Positions 1-5,658 of a stretch of 15,748 nt of DNA are shown here, piece after piece (position 1 is the stretch's first letter; each line of letters opens with the position of its first letter). The translations under genes were made by a program, and so were the position numbers. The notes beneath the pieces are model-generated. The model searched no databases. It was not told where the DNA came from and was given only the letters and a program-made list of their open reading frames with translations. Source of the stretch: Syntrophaceae bacterium UBA6255 (GTDB lineage Bacteria > Desulfobacterota > Syntrophia > Syntrophales > Smithellaceae); the NCBI GenBank assembly GCA_002441205.1, contig DJVN01000020.1:16879-32626 (forward strand), read 5' to 3'.

Positions 1-1
1 C

Positions 2-409
2 GACGACGAAACCTTGCCGAACAAGGAAGTGCCCGGCGGAACAGAAATCCAAAAAATATCTTATCATGGAAACGCGCTCTCCAGGAACGAAATGACCGAA
101 AACAATTCCAGCCTCAACACGGTTATAGCTTATCCTTTGTATAAAGAAAACGCTCCGCCTGTCTATCCTGAAATAGCGCGCGTTCGCGGATATGAAGGCA
201 TTGTTCTGGTGTCCGCGGAAATTTTACCGAATGGTCGCGTGGGCGAGGTAAAAATCAGAAAATCATCAGGATATGCCATCCTGGATCGATCGGCCATACA
301 GGCGGTCAGGCCCTGGAAATTCGAACCGGCAAAAAAATCAGGCAATCCGTTTACCGCATGGGTGGATCTACCGATTAAATTTACCTTAAACAACAATTCT
401 CAATCATAA
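2..409 (+). CDS. TonB-family protein, C-terminal part (5' end outside window)
   Basis: The open frame runs in from the left edge with no stop, so this is the C-terminal ~135 residues of a longer protein. The TTG at position 14 is not needed as a start. Visible is the TonB C-terminal fold: a YPEIARVRGYEG stretch, a beta strand with ILPNGRVGEVKI, then the LDRSAIQAVRPWKFEPA helix/strand signature, ending at a typical TonB-C boundary. Proteins of this family connect the inner-membrane ExbB/ExbD motor to outer-membrane receptors, or act as TonB-like periplasmic proteins of unknown partner. The N-terminal membrane anchor and proline-rich linker would lie upstream and cannot be seen. The stop is 20 nt before pyrE, so the two are probably co-transcribed. 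The family is clear; which transport system it serves is unknown. Confidence 0.85.
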   Translation, partial: DDETLPNKEVPGGTEIQKISYHGNALSRNEMTENNSSLNTVIAYPLYKENAPPVYPEIARVRGYEGIVLVSAEILPNGRVGEVKIRKSSGYAILDRSAIQAVRPWKFEPAKKSGNPFTAWVDLPIKFTLNNNSQS

Positions 410-429
410 CTATAAAGCGGAGACTTATC

Positions 430-1002
430 ATGAACATCGATAAAATGAAGAAAAAACTGGGCGAAATTATTCTCGAGAAATCATTCAAATATAGTGAAAA
501 TCCGCCTTTCACACTCGCATCCGGCAAGCAAAGTTATTATTACTTCAACTGCAAACCGACGACGCTTGATCCTGAAGGCATGAATCTAATCGGAACGATT
601 ATTTTCGATATGCTTAAGGATACAGATATTACTGCGGCTGGAGGCCTGACGTTGGGAGCTGACCCGATAGCCAACGCTCTTGCAGTCATATCGTATCAAA
701 AAGGAAAACCCATTAAATCTTTCATTGTCAGAAAAGACGTTAAGGACCACGGCACGAAAAGCGCGATAGAAGGCAATGTGTCTTCGGGGGAAAAAGTCGT
801 CATCATCGATGATGTCATCACGACAGGAGGTTCCACCATTATCGCGATAGAACAAGCACGAAAAGCAGGATTAAAAGTCGAAATGGTTATCACGCTTATT
901 GACCGCGAAGAAGGCGGCAAAGAAAATATCCTGAAGTATGTTAATAATATTAAAAGCATTCTGACCAGAACTGAAATTGTAAAACTGCATAAAAAAAATT
1001 AA
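430..1002 (+). CDS. pyrE: Orotate phosphoribosyltransferase
   Basis: PyrE transfers orotate onto PRPP to give orotidine 5'-monophosphate, the fifth step of de novo UMP synthesis, in the cytoplasm. The 190-residue protein has the usual PyrE length. The PRPP-binding motif VVIIDDVITTGGS lies at residues 123-135 with the paired acidic residues and the TTGGS phosphate loop. The basic flexible catalytic loop RKDVKDHGTK is at 101-110. The N-terminal region has the orotate-side features (FTLASGKQSYYYFNCKPTTLDP at about 27-48). The ATG at 430 has a GGAG about 8 nt upstream. It follows the TonB-family gene by 20 nt and is probably expressed from the same transcript; no promoter fits in the gap. Nothing is truncated. 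Type I phosphoribosyltransferases share the motif, but the N-terminal part and length favour PyrE over purine enzymes. Confidence 0.93.
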   Translation: MNIDKMKKKLGEIILEKSFKYSENPPFTLASGKQSYYYFNCKPTTLDPEGMNLIGTIIFDMLKDTDITAAGGLTLGADPIANALAVISYQKGKPIKSFIVRKDVKDHGTKSAIEGNVSSGEKVVIIDDVITTGGSTIIAIEQARKAGLKVEMVITLIDREEGGKENILKYVNNIKSILTRTEIVKLHKKN

Positions 1003-1066
1003 CACTGACTTGACCAAAGAGAGTGCCCTTAAAAGCATAAAACCATCTAAGACGATACAAATTACA

Positions 1067-1095
1067 TTGACAGATTACAAGCATTGTCCTACATT
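1067..1095 (+). promoter_or_regulatory. Sigma70-type promoter of the DUF3568-like lipoprotein gene
   Basis: A perfect -35 hexamer TTGACA (1067-1072) is followed after 17 nt by TACATT (1090-1095, 4 of 6 matches to TATAAT). Transcription would begin near 1102, about 17 nt before the ATG at 1119. It lies in the 116-nt gap after pyrE, suggesting the lipoprotein is transcribed independently. Predicted by eye only. Confidence 0.5.
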
Positions 1096-1118
1096 TAAAA
1101 ATATTTTTGGATGAACCT

Positions 1119-1517
1119 ATGAAAAATAAATTTTTATTCTTAATATGCTTAATTTCCCTGATTCTGATTGGATGTAACGCGGCCATAAATCTTCAGGGAA
1201 AAGTTGCCGGCATACGCTACGGTAAGTTCTTTTATGAGGATGGAAATCTTGTCCGCGAATACAAAGTTGATATTGATTTGGCGTGGAAGGCTTGTGAAAA
1301 ATCAATGACGGATCTGAAGGCAACGGATATCCAAAAAGAACGTAAAATTTCCACCGGTGTTATTAAAGCTTTCATTCAGGATGAAAAAGCGACAATCAAA
1401 GTTGAGTACCTGGGTCAAAGCCTAACATCTGTTTCCGTTTTTGTCGGCACGGTCGGCAACAATATGGCTTCCCGTCTCATCCATGAAAGGATCGTCAGCA
1501 ATTTAGCAACAAATTGA
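1119..1517 (+). CDS. Small lipoprotein, DUF3568-like
   Basis: Function unknown. The 133-residue product begins with a lipoprotein signal: Lys2 and Lys4, a hydrophobic core at residues 5-17, and the lipobox Leu16-Ile17-Gly18-Cys19, so Cys19 should be lipidated. The residue after it is Asn, not the Asp inner-membrane retention signal, which fits outer-membrane delivery. The mature part shows the pattern of DUF3568 proteins: a strand with YEDGNLVREYKVDIDLAWKACEKSMTDL, an IKAFIQDEKATIKVEYL strand pair, then a TSVSVFVGTVGNN strand and a final SRLIHERI helix. The ATG at 1119 is preferred over the in-frame TTG at 1107 because the signal peptide starts there and the predicted promoter leaves a short leader. 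The ribosome site is weak (GGAT). It stands alone between pyrE and a convergent methyltransferase gene. The family assignment is from pattern memory and is moderately sure; lipoprotein status is firm. Confidence 0.78.
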   Translation: MKNKFLFLICLISLILIGCNAAINLQGKVAGIRYGKFFYEDGNLVREYKVDIDLAWKACEKSMTDLKATDIQKERKISTGVIKAFIQDEKATIKVEYLGQSLTSVSVFVGTVGNNMASRLIHERIVSNLATN

Positions 1518-1521
1518 TAAA

Positions 1522-1541
1522 AATATTAACATTGTAATATT
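1522..1541. terminator. Weak AT-only hairpin between convergent genes
   Basis: AATATTA (1522-1528) and TAATATT (1535-1541) are exact reverse complements around a 6-nt loop, between the lipoprotein stop (1517) and the convergent methyltransferase stop (1551). The stem is only A/T pairs and no clean T-run follows, so it is at best a weak bidirectional terminator. Confidence 0.25.
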
Positions 1542-1550
1542 GATTGACCG

Positions 1551-2744
1551 TTAATTTCTTTTGACCAGCAGCAATCCTTTCAAATAACGGCCTTCGGGAT
1601 GACCAAATAAAGTTGGATGGTCCGGTCCCGCTTCCAGTCTGGACAAAAGCTGTATCTCTGCACCGGCATCACGTGCCGCGGCCAGAACTATTTTATTAAA
1701 AAGGTCTTCTTCAATAAAATTGGAGCAGGAAAAAGTGGCAAGCATTCCGCCTTTGGTAAGATGTTTTAAGGCTTGTAAATTAATGTCCTTGTAACCGCGT
1801 GATGCCTTCGCCACATCTTTTTTTGTTTTGGCAAATGCCGGCGGGTCCAGAATAATAAGACTGAAATTTTCCGACGTATTTCTGAGATAATCGAAAACGT
1901 CGGTTTCGATGACCGGATAATTTTCGACGGTAAACCAGTTCAGATGCAAATTCTTCCTGGCAGCAATACAAGCCGAATGCGATATGTCCAGAGATACCAC
2001 TCTTTTAGCACCGCCTTCAGCGCAATAAACGGAAAAAGCGCCCGTATAACAAAAACAATTCATAACCTGGGCATCGCGACTCAAAGCTCCCAGCTTCTCT
2101 CTATTAAGGCGCTGATCGAGAAAAAATCCTGTTTTCTGGCCGGAAACGATATCCACTTCAAATCTCAAATCGTTTTCCAGGATTTCCACAGTGCCGTTTG
2201 TACTTTCTCCAAACAAGACTTCGTTATTTGAGTCGAGCCCCTCGAGCCTACGCGAACGGCTGTCGCTCATTTCATAAATCTTGGTCGGTTTTAACTGGGC
2301 AACAAGAGCATTTAAAAGATGACTTTTCTGTTTTTCCATGCCCGCGGTGGCAATCGAAATAACCAGGGTTGTATTATAGACATCAACAATCAGTCCCGGG
2401 AATCCGTCACCTTCGGCATTAATTAAACGATAGGCATTTGTGTGATCACCGATTATTTTTTGTCTTAACTTGCATGCATCGTGCAAACGGGACTGCCAGA
2501 AATACGGGGAAACATTATCTTCACATTTTCGGGTCAAAACGCGAAAAGCGATATCGGTTGAAGGATTATAAAATCCCAAGGCCAGATTATTGCCTGCCGA
2601 ATCTTTGGCCAGGACAATGTCCCCAACGCCCGGATTTCCTGTAACCTTGGTTATTGCGCCGGAAAATATCCAGGGATGACCACGCAGGATGGCTTCTTCC
2701 CGTCCCTTTTTCAAGGTTATTGCCGGATACGTTATTTTTAACAT
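1551..2744 (-). CDS. rlmI: Class I SAM-dependent rRNA methyltransferase, RlmI/RlmK-type (PUA + Rossmann)
   Basis: Probably methylates a cytosine C5 of 23S rRNA (position 1962 in E. coli RlmI) using S-adenosylmethionine. From the chosen ATG the protein has 397 residues, the RlmI length. Residues about 3-75 form a PUA-like RNA-binding domain (LKKGREEAILRGHPWIFSGAI). A central RlmI-like segment ends in SGQKTGFFLDQR at 201-212. The catalytic Rossmann domain follows, with the SAM loop NCFCYTGAF (229-237), acidic SLDIS (251-255), DPPAF (300-304) and the second cysteine motif FSCSNF (338-343). This two-cysteine pattern is that of RNA m5C methyltransferases. A GTG at 2786 would add 14 residues, but a TATAAT element lies just upstream of it and the PUA domain begins naturally at the ATG at 2744, so the shorter start is preferred. 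Neither start has a clear Shine-Dalgarno. The exact target base is inferred from the family. Confidence 0.85.
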   Translation of the reverse strand: MLKITYPAITLKKGREEAILRGHPWIFSGAITKVTGNPGVGDIVLAKDSAGNNLALGFYNPSTDIAFRVLTRKCEDNVSPYFWQSRLHDACKLRQKIIGDHTNAYRLINAEGDGFPGLIVDVYNTTLVISIATAGMEKQKSHLLNALVAQLKPTKIYEMSDSRSRRLEGLDSNNEVLFGESTNGTVEILENDLRFEVDIVSGQKTGFFLDQRLNREKLGALSRDAQVMNCFCYTGAFSVYCAEGGAKRVVSLDISHSACIAARKNLHLNWFTVENYPVIETDVFDYLRNTSENFSLIILDPPAFAKTKKDVAKASRGYKDINLQALKHLTKGGMLATFSCSNFIEEDLFNKIVLAAARDAGAEIQLLSRLEAGPDHPTLFGHPEGRYLKGLLLVKRN

Positions 2745-2769
2745 TGTGCGATAAAATATCTTTTCCGGC

Positions 2770-2799
2770 TTGAAATTGCAAGGCACATTATATTATAAG
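2770..2799 (+). promoter_or_regulatory. Candidate promoter of manC
   Basis: TTGAAA (2770-2775) is followed after 18 nt by TATAAG (2794-2799), 5 of 6 matches to the -10 consensus. The manC ATG lies at 2835 behind a strong AAGGAG (2821-2826). The -10 occupies the same AT-rich block (2787-2798) as the -10 of the divergent rlmI-like gene, so the two polymerases would compete for it. Confidence 0.45.
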
Positions 2800-2822
2800 T
2801 GTCGCTGACATTAAGAAAACAA
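2792..2822 (-). promoter_or_regulatory. Candidate promoter of the rlmI-like gene
   Basis: On the minus strand a perfect TATAAT lies at 2797-2792, with a TTGTTT-like -35 at 2822-2817 (19-nt spacing, or a TTTTCT at 16 nt). Transcription would start near 2785, after the GTG at 2786, which argues for the ATG at 2744 as the true start. The -35 is weak and the element overlaps the ribosome site of manC. Confidence 0.35.
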
Positions 2823-2834
2823 GGAGATTAAACA

Positions 2835-3911
2835 ATGCACGCGGTAATAATGGCTGGCGGGAAAGGTGCAAGATTCTGGCCCCGTAGCAGAGAGAAAAAG
2901 CCCAAGCATTTGTTGGACATTATCAGCGATAAAACGATTATTCAAGAAACAGTTGATCGGATAAAGCCCCTCGTTTCCCCTGAAAATATTTTAGTGGTCA
3001 CAGGAAGAAAGCATGCCGGCACATTAATCAAACAACTTCCGGAAATTCCCCCCCGAAACATTATTATTGAACCCCAGGGGAAAAATACGGCGGCTTGCAT
3101 CGGGCTGGCGGCATTGCACATCCAAAAAATCGTTTCCGATGATGTCATGATTGTCCTGCCTTCCGATCATGTTATCGCCGATTCAGAAAAGTATCTCCAG
3201 GCAATCAGAACGGCGTCAGAAACAGCGACGAAAGAAAACGGGCTGGTAACGATAGGCATCAAGCCATCCAGTATTCAAACAGGCTTCGGATATATCGAAC
3301 GTGCTGATTTATGGAACATAATAAATGATGAAGAAGTGTTTCGCGTAAAATCCATTCGTGAAAAACCGGACTTTCAGCAGGCAAAATTATTTATCGAAAG
3401 CGGTAATTTTTACTGGAATAGCGGCATGTTTATTTGGAAAACTTCTGTCATATTAGAAGAAATAAGCCGCAGACTTCCGGATTTATATTCGGGATTAGTG
3501 AAAATAGAACAGGCGCTCGGATCCGATGATGAAGCAACGACAGTCCGGAGCGTCTATAAAAAACTTGCATCCATTTCCATTGATTACGGCGTTATGGAAA
3601 AAGCGGATAAGGTCTTTGTCATTCCGGGAGATTTCGGTTGGAGCGATATCGGCAGTTGGGACACGCTTGCGGACATATCTCCCGGAGATATAAAAAACAA
3701 CACCTCGCTGGGCGGTAGCAGGATCATTATTGAGGATTCGGAAAACTCGCTGGTTTACAATCCAGGCAGGCTCACGGCGTTGGTCGGGGTGAAGGATTTA
3801 ATCATTGTGGAAACAAAAGATGCTTTGCTCATCTGCAAAAAAGGACGCTCTCAGGATGTGAAAAAGATTGTTGAAAAACTGGACGCGGACAAAATGAAGA
3901 AATATCTTTAA
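2835..3911 (+). CDS. manC: Mannose-1-phosphate guanylyltransferase (GDP-mannose pyrophosphorylase)
   Basis: Makes GDP-mannose from mannose 1-phosphate and GTP in the cytoplasm, feeding LPS, capsule or other glycan synthesis. The 358-residue protein is the short form with only the nucleotidyltransferase domain; the phosphomannose isomerase domain of bifunctional AlgA/ManC is absent. The nucleotide-binding signature AGGKGARFWPRSR..PKHLL runs over residues 7-27, EPQGKNTA (EPxxRNTA-like) is at 79-86, the metal-binding PSDHVI at 109-114, FYWNSGMFIW at 192-201, IDYGVMEKA at 249-257, and PGDFGWSDIGSW at 264-275. All are diagnostic of GDP-mannose pyrophosphorylases. The start is fixed by AAGGAG 8 nt upstream of the ATG. 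It is a single-gene unit: divergent from the rlmI-like gene and convergent, 2 nt apart at the stops, with the selenoprotein gene. No glycan cluster is beside it. Confidence 0.92.
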   Translation: MHAVIMAGGKGARFWPRSREKKPKHLLDIISDKTIIQETVDRIKPLVSPENILVVTGRKHAGTLIKQLPEIPPRNIIIEPQGKNTAACIGLAALHIQKIVSDDVMIVLPSDHVIADSEKYLQAIRTASETATKENGLVTIGIKPSSIQTGFGYIERADLWNIINDEEVFRVKSIREKPDFQQAKLFIESGNFYWNSGMFIWKTSVILEEISRRLPDLYSGLVKIEQALGSDDEATTVRSVYKKLASISIDYGVMEKADKVFVIPGDFGWSDIGSWDTLADISPGDIKNNTSLGGSRIIIEDSENSLVYNPGRLTALVGVKDLIIVETKDALLICKKGRSQDVKKIVEKLDADKMKKYL

Positions 3912-3913
3912 GT

Positions 3914-4210
3914 CTATTTCAGATAAACCGGTTTATTTTTTATTTTATTTCCTTTTTTGTCGAGTTCATTCATGATGATTTCGAGAGTGGTTATTTCATC
4001 GTCAAAAGTCACCACAACAAAATCCTTCTTTTCGAAGTCATATTTCTTGACGCCTTTGATCTGTTCCAGGATAGCCCCTATCCTGTTTTGGGCACCTCAG
4101 GCGGAGCAACCGGGAATATTCAACTGAACCATTCTTTCTGCCGCCACCGTCACATTAAAGGAGACTGTAAAAAAAAGAAGAATAAAAAACAAAACAAATA
4201 TTTTTTTCAT
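3914..4210 (-). CDS. Exported HMA/MerP-like selenoprotein with a Cys-Ser-Ala-Sec metal site
   Basis: The frame begins at an ATG with GAGG 6 nt upstream and is interrupted only by a TGA at codon 38 (4099-4097). It then continues 60 codons to TAG, giving 98 residues if TGA is read as selenocysteine. Residues 1-24 are a signal peptide (Lys2-Lys3, hydrophobic 4-22, Val-Ala-Ala cleavage site before Glu25), so the product should be periplasmic. Residues 25-87 follow the heavy-metal-associated fold: strand MVQLNIPG, metal loop Gly34-Cys35-Ser36-Ala37-Sec38, helix AQNRIGAILEQIKGV, strand KKYDFEKKDFVVVTFDD, helix ITTLEIIMNELDKKG. In Cys relatives the loop is CxxC; here the second Cys is replaced by UGA. 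The downstream half keeps fold and reading frame, and a SECIS-like hairpin starts at the right distance. Likely role: periplasmic binding or redox handling of a soft metal such as Hg or Cu; the substrate is unknown. No metal transporter is adjacent. The alternative is a nonsense-mutated HMA gene. Confidence 0.8.
3923..3936 (+). terminator. Short palindrome with T-rich tail after manC
   Basis: ATAAACCGGTTTAT is a perfect 14-nt palindrome starting 12 nt past the manC stop and followed by TTTTTATTTTATTT on the plus strand. It can fold as a 5-bp stem with a CCGG loop, a weak intrinsic-terminator shape. It sits inside the 3' coding end of the convergent selenoprotein gene, so the match may be chance from an A/T-rich lysine-coding tail. 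Confidence 0.3.
4049..4096 (-). promoter_or_regulatory. SECIS-like element directing Sec insertion at the UGA
   Basis: Read on the minus strand directly after the UGA, 18 nt precede the sequence GGGGC, which is closed by a perfect 7-bp stem CAGGATA/TATCCTG (4085-4067; 8 bp with a GGG loop if the inner G-C pairs). An outer helix can form between GGTGCC (4096-4091) and GGCGTC (4054-4049), six pairs with two G-U. Bacterial SECIS elements lie inside the coding region just after UGA and present a GG-containing apical loop to SelB. The loop position equals that of E. coli fdhF as I recall it. No separate bulged U was identified with confidence. Confidence 0.72.
4097..4099 (-). other. In-frame UGA read as selenocysteine (residue 38)
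   Basis: TGA on the minus strand stands exactly where the second metal-ligand cysteine of an HMA CxxC loop is expected (Cys35-Ser-Ala-UGA38-Gly-Ala). It is the only stop codon between the start at 4210 and the TAG at 3916-3914. Confidence 0.78.
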
Positions 4211-4237
4211 TATCCGCCTCTTTGTTTTTTCATTTTT

Positions 4238-4267
4238 ATCATAATGCCAATCCGCACGGAAATGCAA
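4238..4267 (-). promoter_or_regulatory. Candidate promoter of the selenoprotein gene
   Basis: On the minus strand TATGAT (4243-4238, 5 of 6 matches) stands 28 nt before the ATG. A poor -35, TTGCAT (4267-4262), lies 18 nt further up. Transcription would start near 4231, leaving a ~21-nt leader that contains the GAGG ribosome site. The weak -35 makes this tentative. Confidence 0.35.
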
Positions 4268-4280
4268 CTGCAATTTACAA

Positions 4281-4309
4281 TTGACAGGCACATCCAAATT
4301 TGTGATAGA
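4281..4309 (+). promoter_or_regulatory. Candidate promoter of maf-yggS
   Basis: Perfect TTGACA at 4281-4286 is followed after 17 nt by GATAGA (4304-4309). That is a poor -10 but is preceded by a TG (4301-4302) as in extended -10 promoters. The transcript would begin near 4316. It shares the 119-nt divergent region with the selenoprotein promoter. Confidence 0.35.
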
Positions 4310-4329
4310 AACTTACAATTTCATAACGG

Positions 4330-4938
4330 ATGCCAGAAAAGCCTATGACGATTACTTTAAACGCCTCATTGATTTTAGCCTCCGCTTCCCCACGGCGGCG
4401 GGAAATGCTGCAGTCGGCCGGATTAAAATTTAAAATCATTCCCGCCCACGTCAATGAAGATTATCTGCGGGGAGAAAGCCCGTCAAAACATGTCCGGAGA
4501 CTCTCCCGTGACAAAGCCATGGCGATCGCCCGGCAGCATCAGCATTCCTGGGTCCTGGGAGCGGACACCATTGTGGTAATTGACGGAATGATTCTAGGCA
4601 AACCTCAAAACAAAACACAGGCCAGAAATATGTTGAAGAAATTAAGCGGGCGCGAACACGCGGTTTTTACCGGTTTCTCGATTATCCACAGCGGGAAAGC
4701 AATTTGCAGAACAAACGTTGTTCAATCCGCCGTGTGGTTTAAAGCGATCCGTCGTGAGGAAATGAACTGGTATATTAACTGTTCAGAACCCTACGATAAG
4801 GCCGGCGGATATGCCGTACAGGGCAAAGGCGCCTGCTTCATCAAATCGATCCGCGGCTCCTACACCAATGTCATCGGACTGCCGCTCTGCGAAGTTCTGG
4901 AAGAATTTAACAAACTGCAGGCCATCACGTTAGGATAA
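4330..4938 (+). CDS. maf: Maf-family nucleotide pyrophosphatase
   Basis: Maf proteins hydrolyse non-canonical or excess nucleoside triphosphates (dTTP, UTP, modified pyrimidines) to monophosphate and pyrophosphate in the cytoplasm, and have been linked to septum inhibition. The 202-residue protein carries the substrate-binding ASASPRRREML at 18-28, the catalytic GADTIVV around Asp79, GREHAVFTGFS at 107-117 and PYDKAGGYAVQGKGA at about 154-168, all in family order. Length is normal. The start is uncertain: ATG 4330 has no ribosome site, while ATG 4345 (197 residues, beginning just before the first strand) has only a weak AG-rich AGAAAAG upstream. The longer form is listed. It is followed 5 nt later by yggS. 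Whether it is of the dTTPase/UTPase (YhdE) or m7GTPase (YceF) subgroup cannot be settled by eye, though an ASASPRR start is compatible with both. Confidence 0.9.
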   Translation: MPEKPMTITLNASLILASASPRRREMLQSAGLKFKIIPAHVNEDYLRGESPSKHVRRLSRDKAMAIARQHQHSWVLGADTIVVIDGMILGKPQNKTQARNMLKKLSGREHAVFTGFSIIHSGKAICRTNVVQSAVWFKAIRREEMNWYINCSEPYDKAGGYAVQGKGACFIKSIRGSYTNVIGLPLCEVLEEFNKLQAITLG

Positions 4939-4943
4939 ATGTC

Positions 4944-5636
4944 ATGGAAACAGCTATTGCCGCCAATATAAAAGCCATCCGGCAACGCATGGCCGCGGCC
5001 GCCGTGAGATGTCAACGCGAACCCGATTCCATCAAACTGCTGGCGGTTACCAAAACCGTTTCCGCCGCACGAGTCAATGAAGCCATCGCTGCGGGAATAG
5101 CAGCGTTCGGCGAAAATTACGTCCAGGAAGCGAAAGAAAAAATTGCGGCGATAGACAAGCGTGTGGAGTGGCATATGATCGGATATCTTCAAACCAATAA
5201 GGTCAAGTACGTTGTAAATCTTTTCGACTATATCCATTCCGTTGACCGCCTGGAGTTGGCCCGGGAGATCAACAGGCGGGCCGCTTCGACCGGACGTAAA
5301 ATGAACATTCTCGTTGAAATAAACGTCAGCGGTGAAAACACCAAAAGCGGTATACCGATGGTTCATGCGATGGAACTGATAAAAGCCATTTCATCGCTGG
5401 AAAACCTTTCGGTCAAAGGCCTGATGACCATGCCGCCTTATTCCGACAATCCCGAAAGTTCCCGCCCCTATTTTTCCGAACTCAAAAGCCTTCAAAAAAA
5501 AATTATTAACGAAGGCATTCCGGGGATCCGGATGGATGAGCTTTCCATGGGCATGACCGATGATTTCGAAATCGCCGTTGAAGAAGGCGCAACAATCGTG
5601 CGCATCGGCAGGGCTATTTTCGGAGAAAGAACATAA
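4944..5636 (+). CDS. yggS: YggS/PLPBP-family pyridoxal-phosphate homeostasis protein
   Basis: A cytoplasmic single-domain PLP-binding protein that buffers vitamin B6 vitamers and affects amino acid pools; no catalytic activity is firmly known for the family. The 230-residue length is typical. The PLP lysine is Lys37 in LLAVTKT (32-38). Other family motifs are FGENYVQEAKEK (55-66), HMIGYLQTNKVK (77-88, canonical HFIGxLQxNK) and the C-terminal phosphate-binding run beginning SMGMTDDFEIAVEEGATIVR (201-220) and ending in IGRAIFG. The start at 4944 has AGGA 8 nt upstream, lying within the end of maf. The 5-nt gap implies one transcript and probably coupled translation. It converges with the HD-GYP gene 22 nt downstream, with no obvious terminator between them. 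Confidence 0.93.
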   Translation: METAIAANIKAIRQRMAAAAVRCQREPDSIKLLAVTKTVSAARVNEAIAAGIAAFGENYVQEAKEKIAAIDKRVEWHMIGYLQTNKVKYVVNLFDYIHSVDRLELAREINRRAASTGRKMNILVEINVSGENTKSGIPMVHAMELIKAISSLENLSVKGLMTMPPYSDNPESSRPYFSELKSLQKKIINEGIPGIRMDELSMGMTDDFEIAVEEGATIVRIGRAIFGERT

Positions 5637-5658
5637 CAGAAGGTTGAACTAAAAACCG

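Noticed and set aside
14..409. A complete 131-residue protein starting at TTG 14
   Set aside because: The frame is open to the left edge and the TonB C-terminal domain normally follows an N-terminal anchor and linker, so it is treated as the end of a longer gene.
4097..4297. A 66-residue minus-strand ORF starting at 4297 and ending at the TGA, or a nonsense-mutated HMA pseudogene
   Set aside because: The signal peptide begins at the ATG at 4210 behind a GAGG, and the first 29 residues of the longer frame look like translated leader. The frame after the TGA stays open for 60 codons with an intact fold, and a SECIS-like hairpin is correctly placed, so Sec is preferred over decay. A sequencing error at the codon cannot be excluded by eye.
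4088..4348. Plus-strand ORF of 86 residues across the divergent region
   Set aside because: It is antisense to the selenoprotein signal-peptide region, has low-complexity composition and no ribosome site, and overlaps the maf start.
4860..5366. Minus-strand 168-residue ORF opposite maf/yggS
   Set aside because: It spans two well-supported plus-strand genes and their junction, with no family pattern; a shadow frame.
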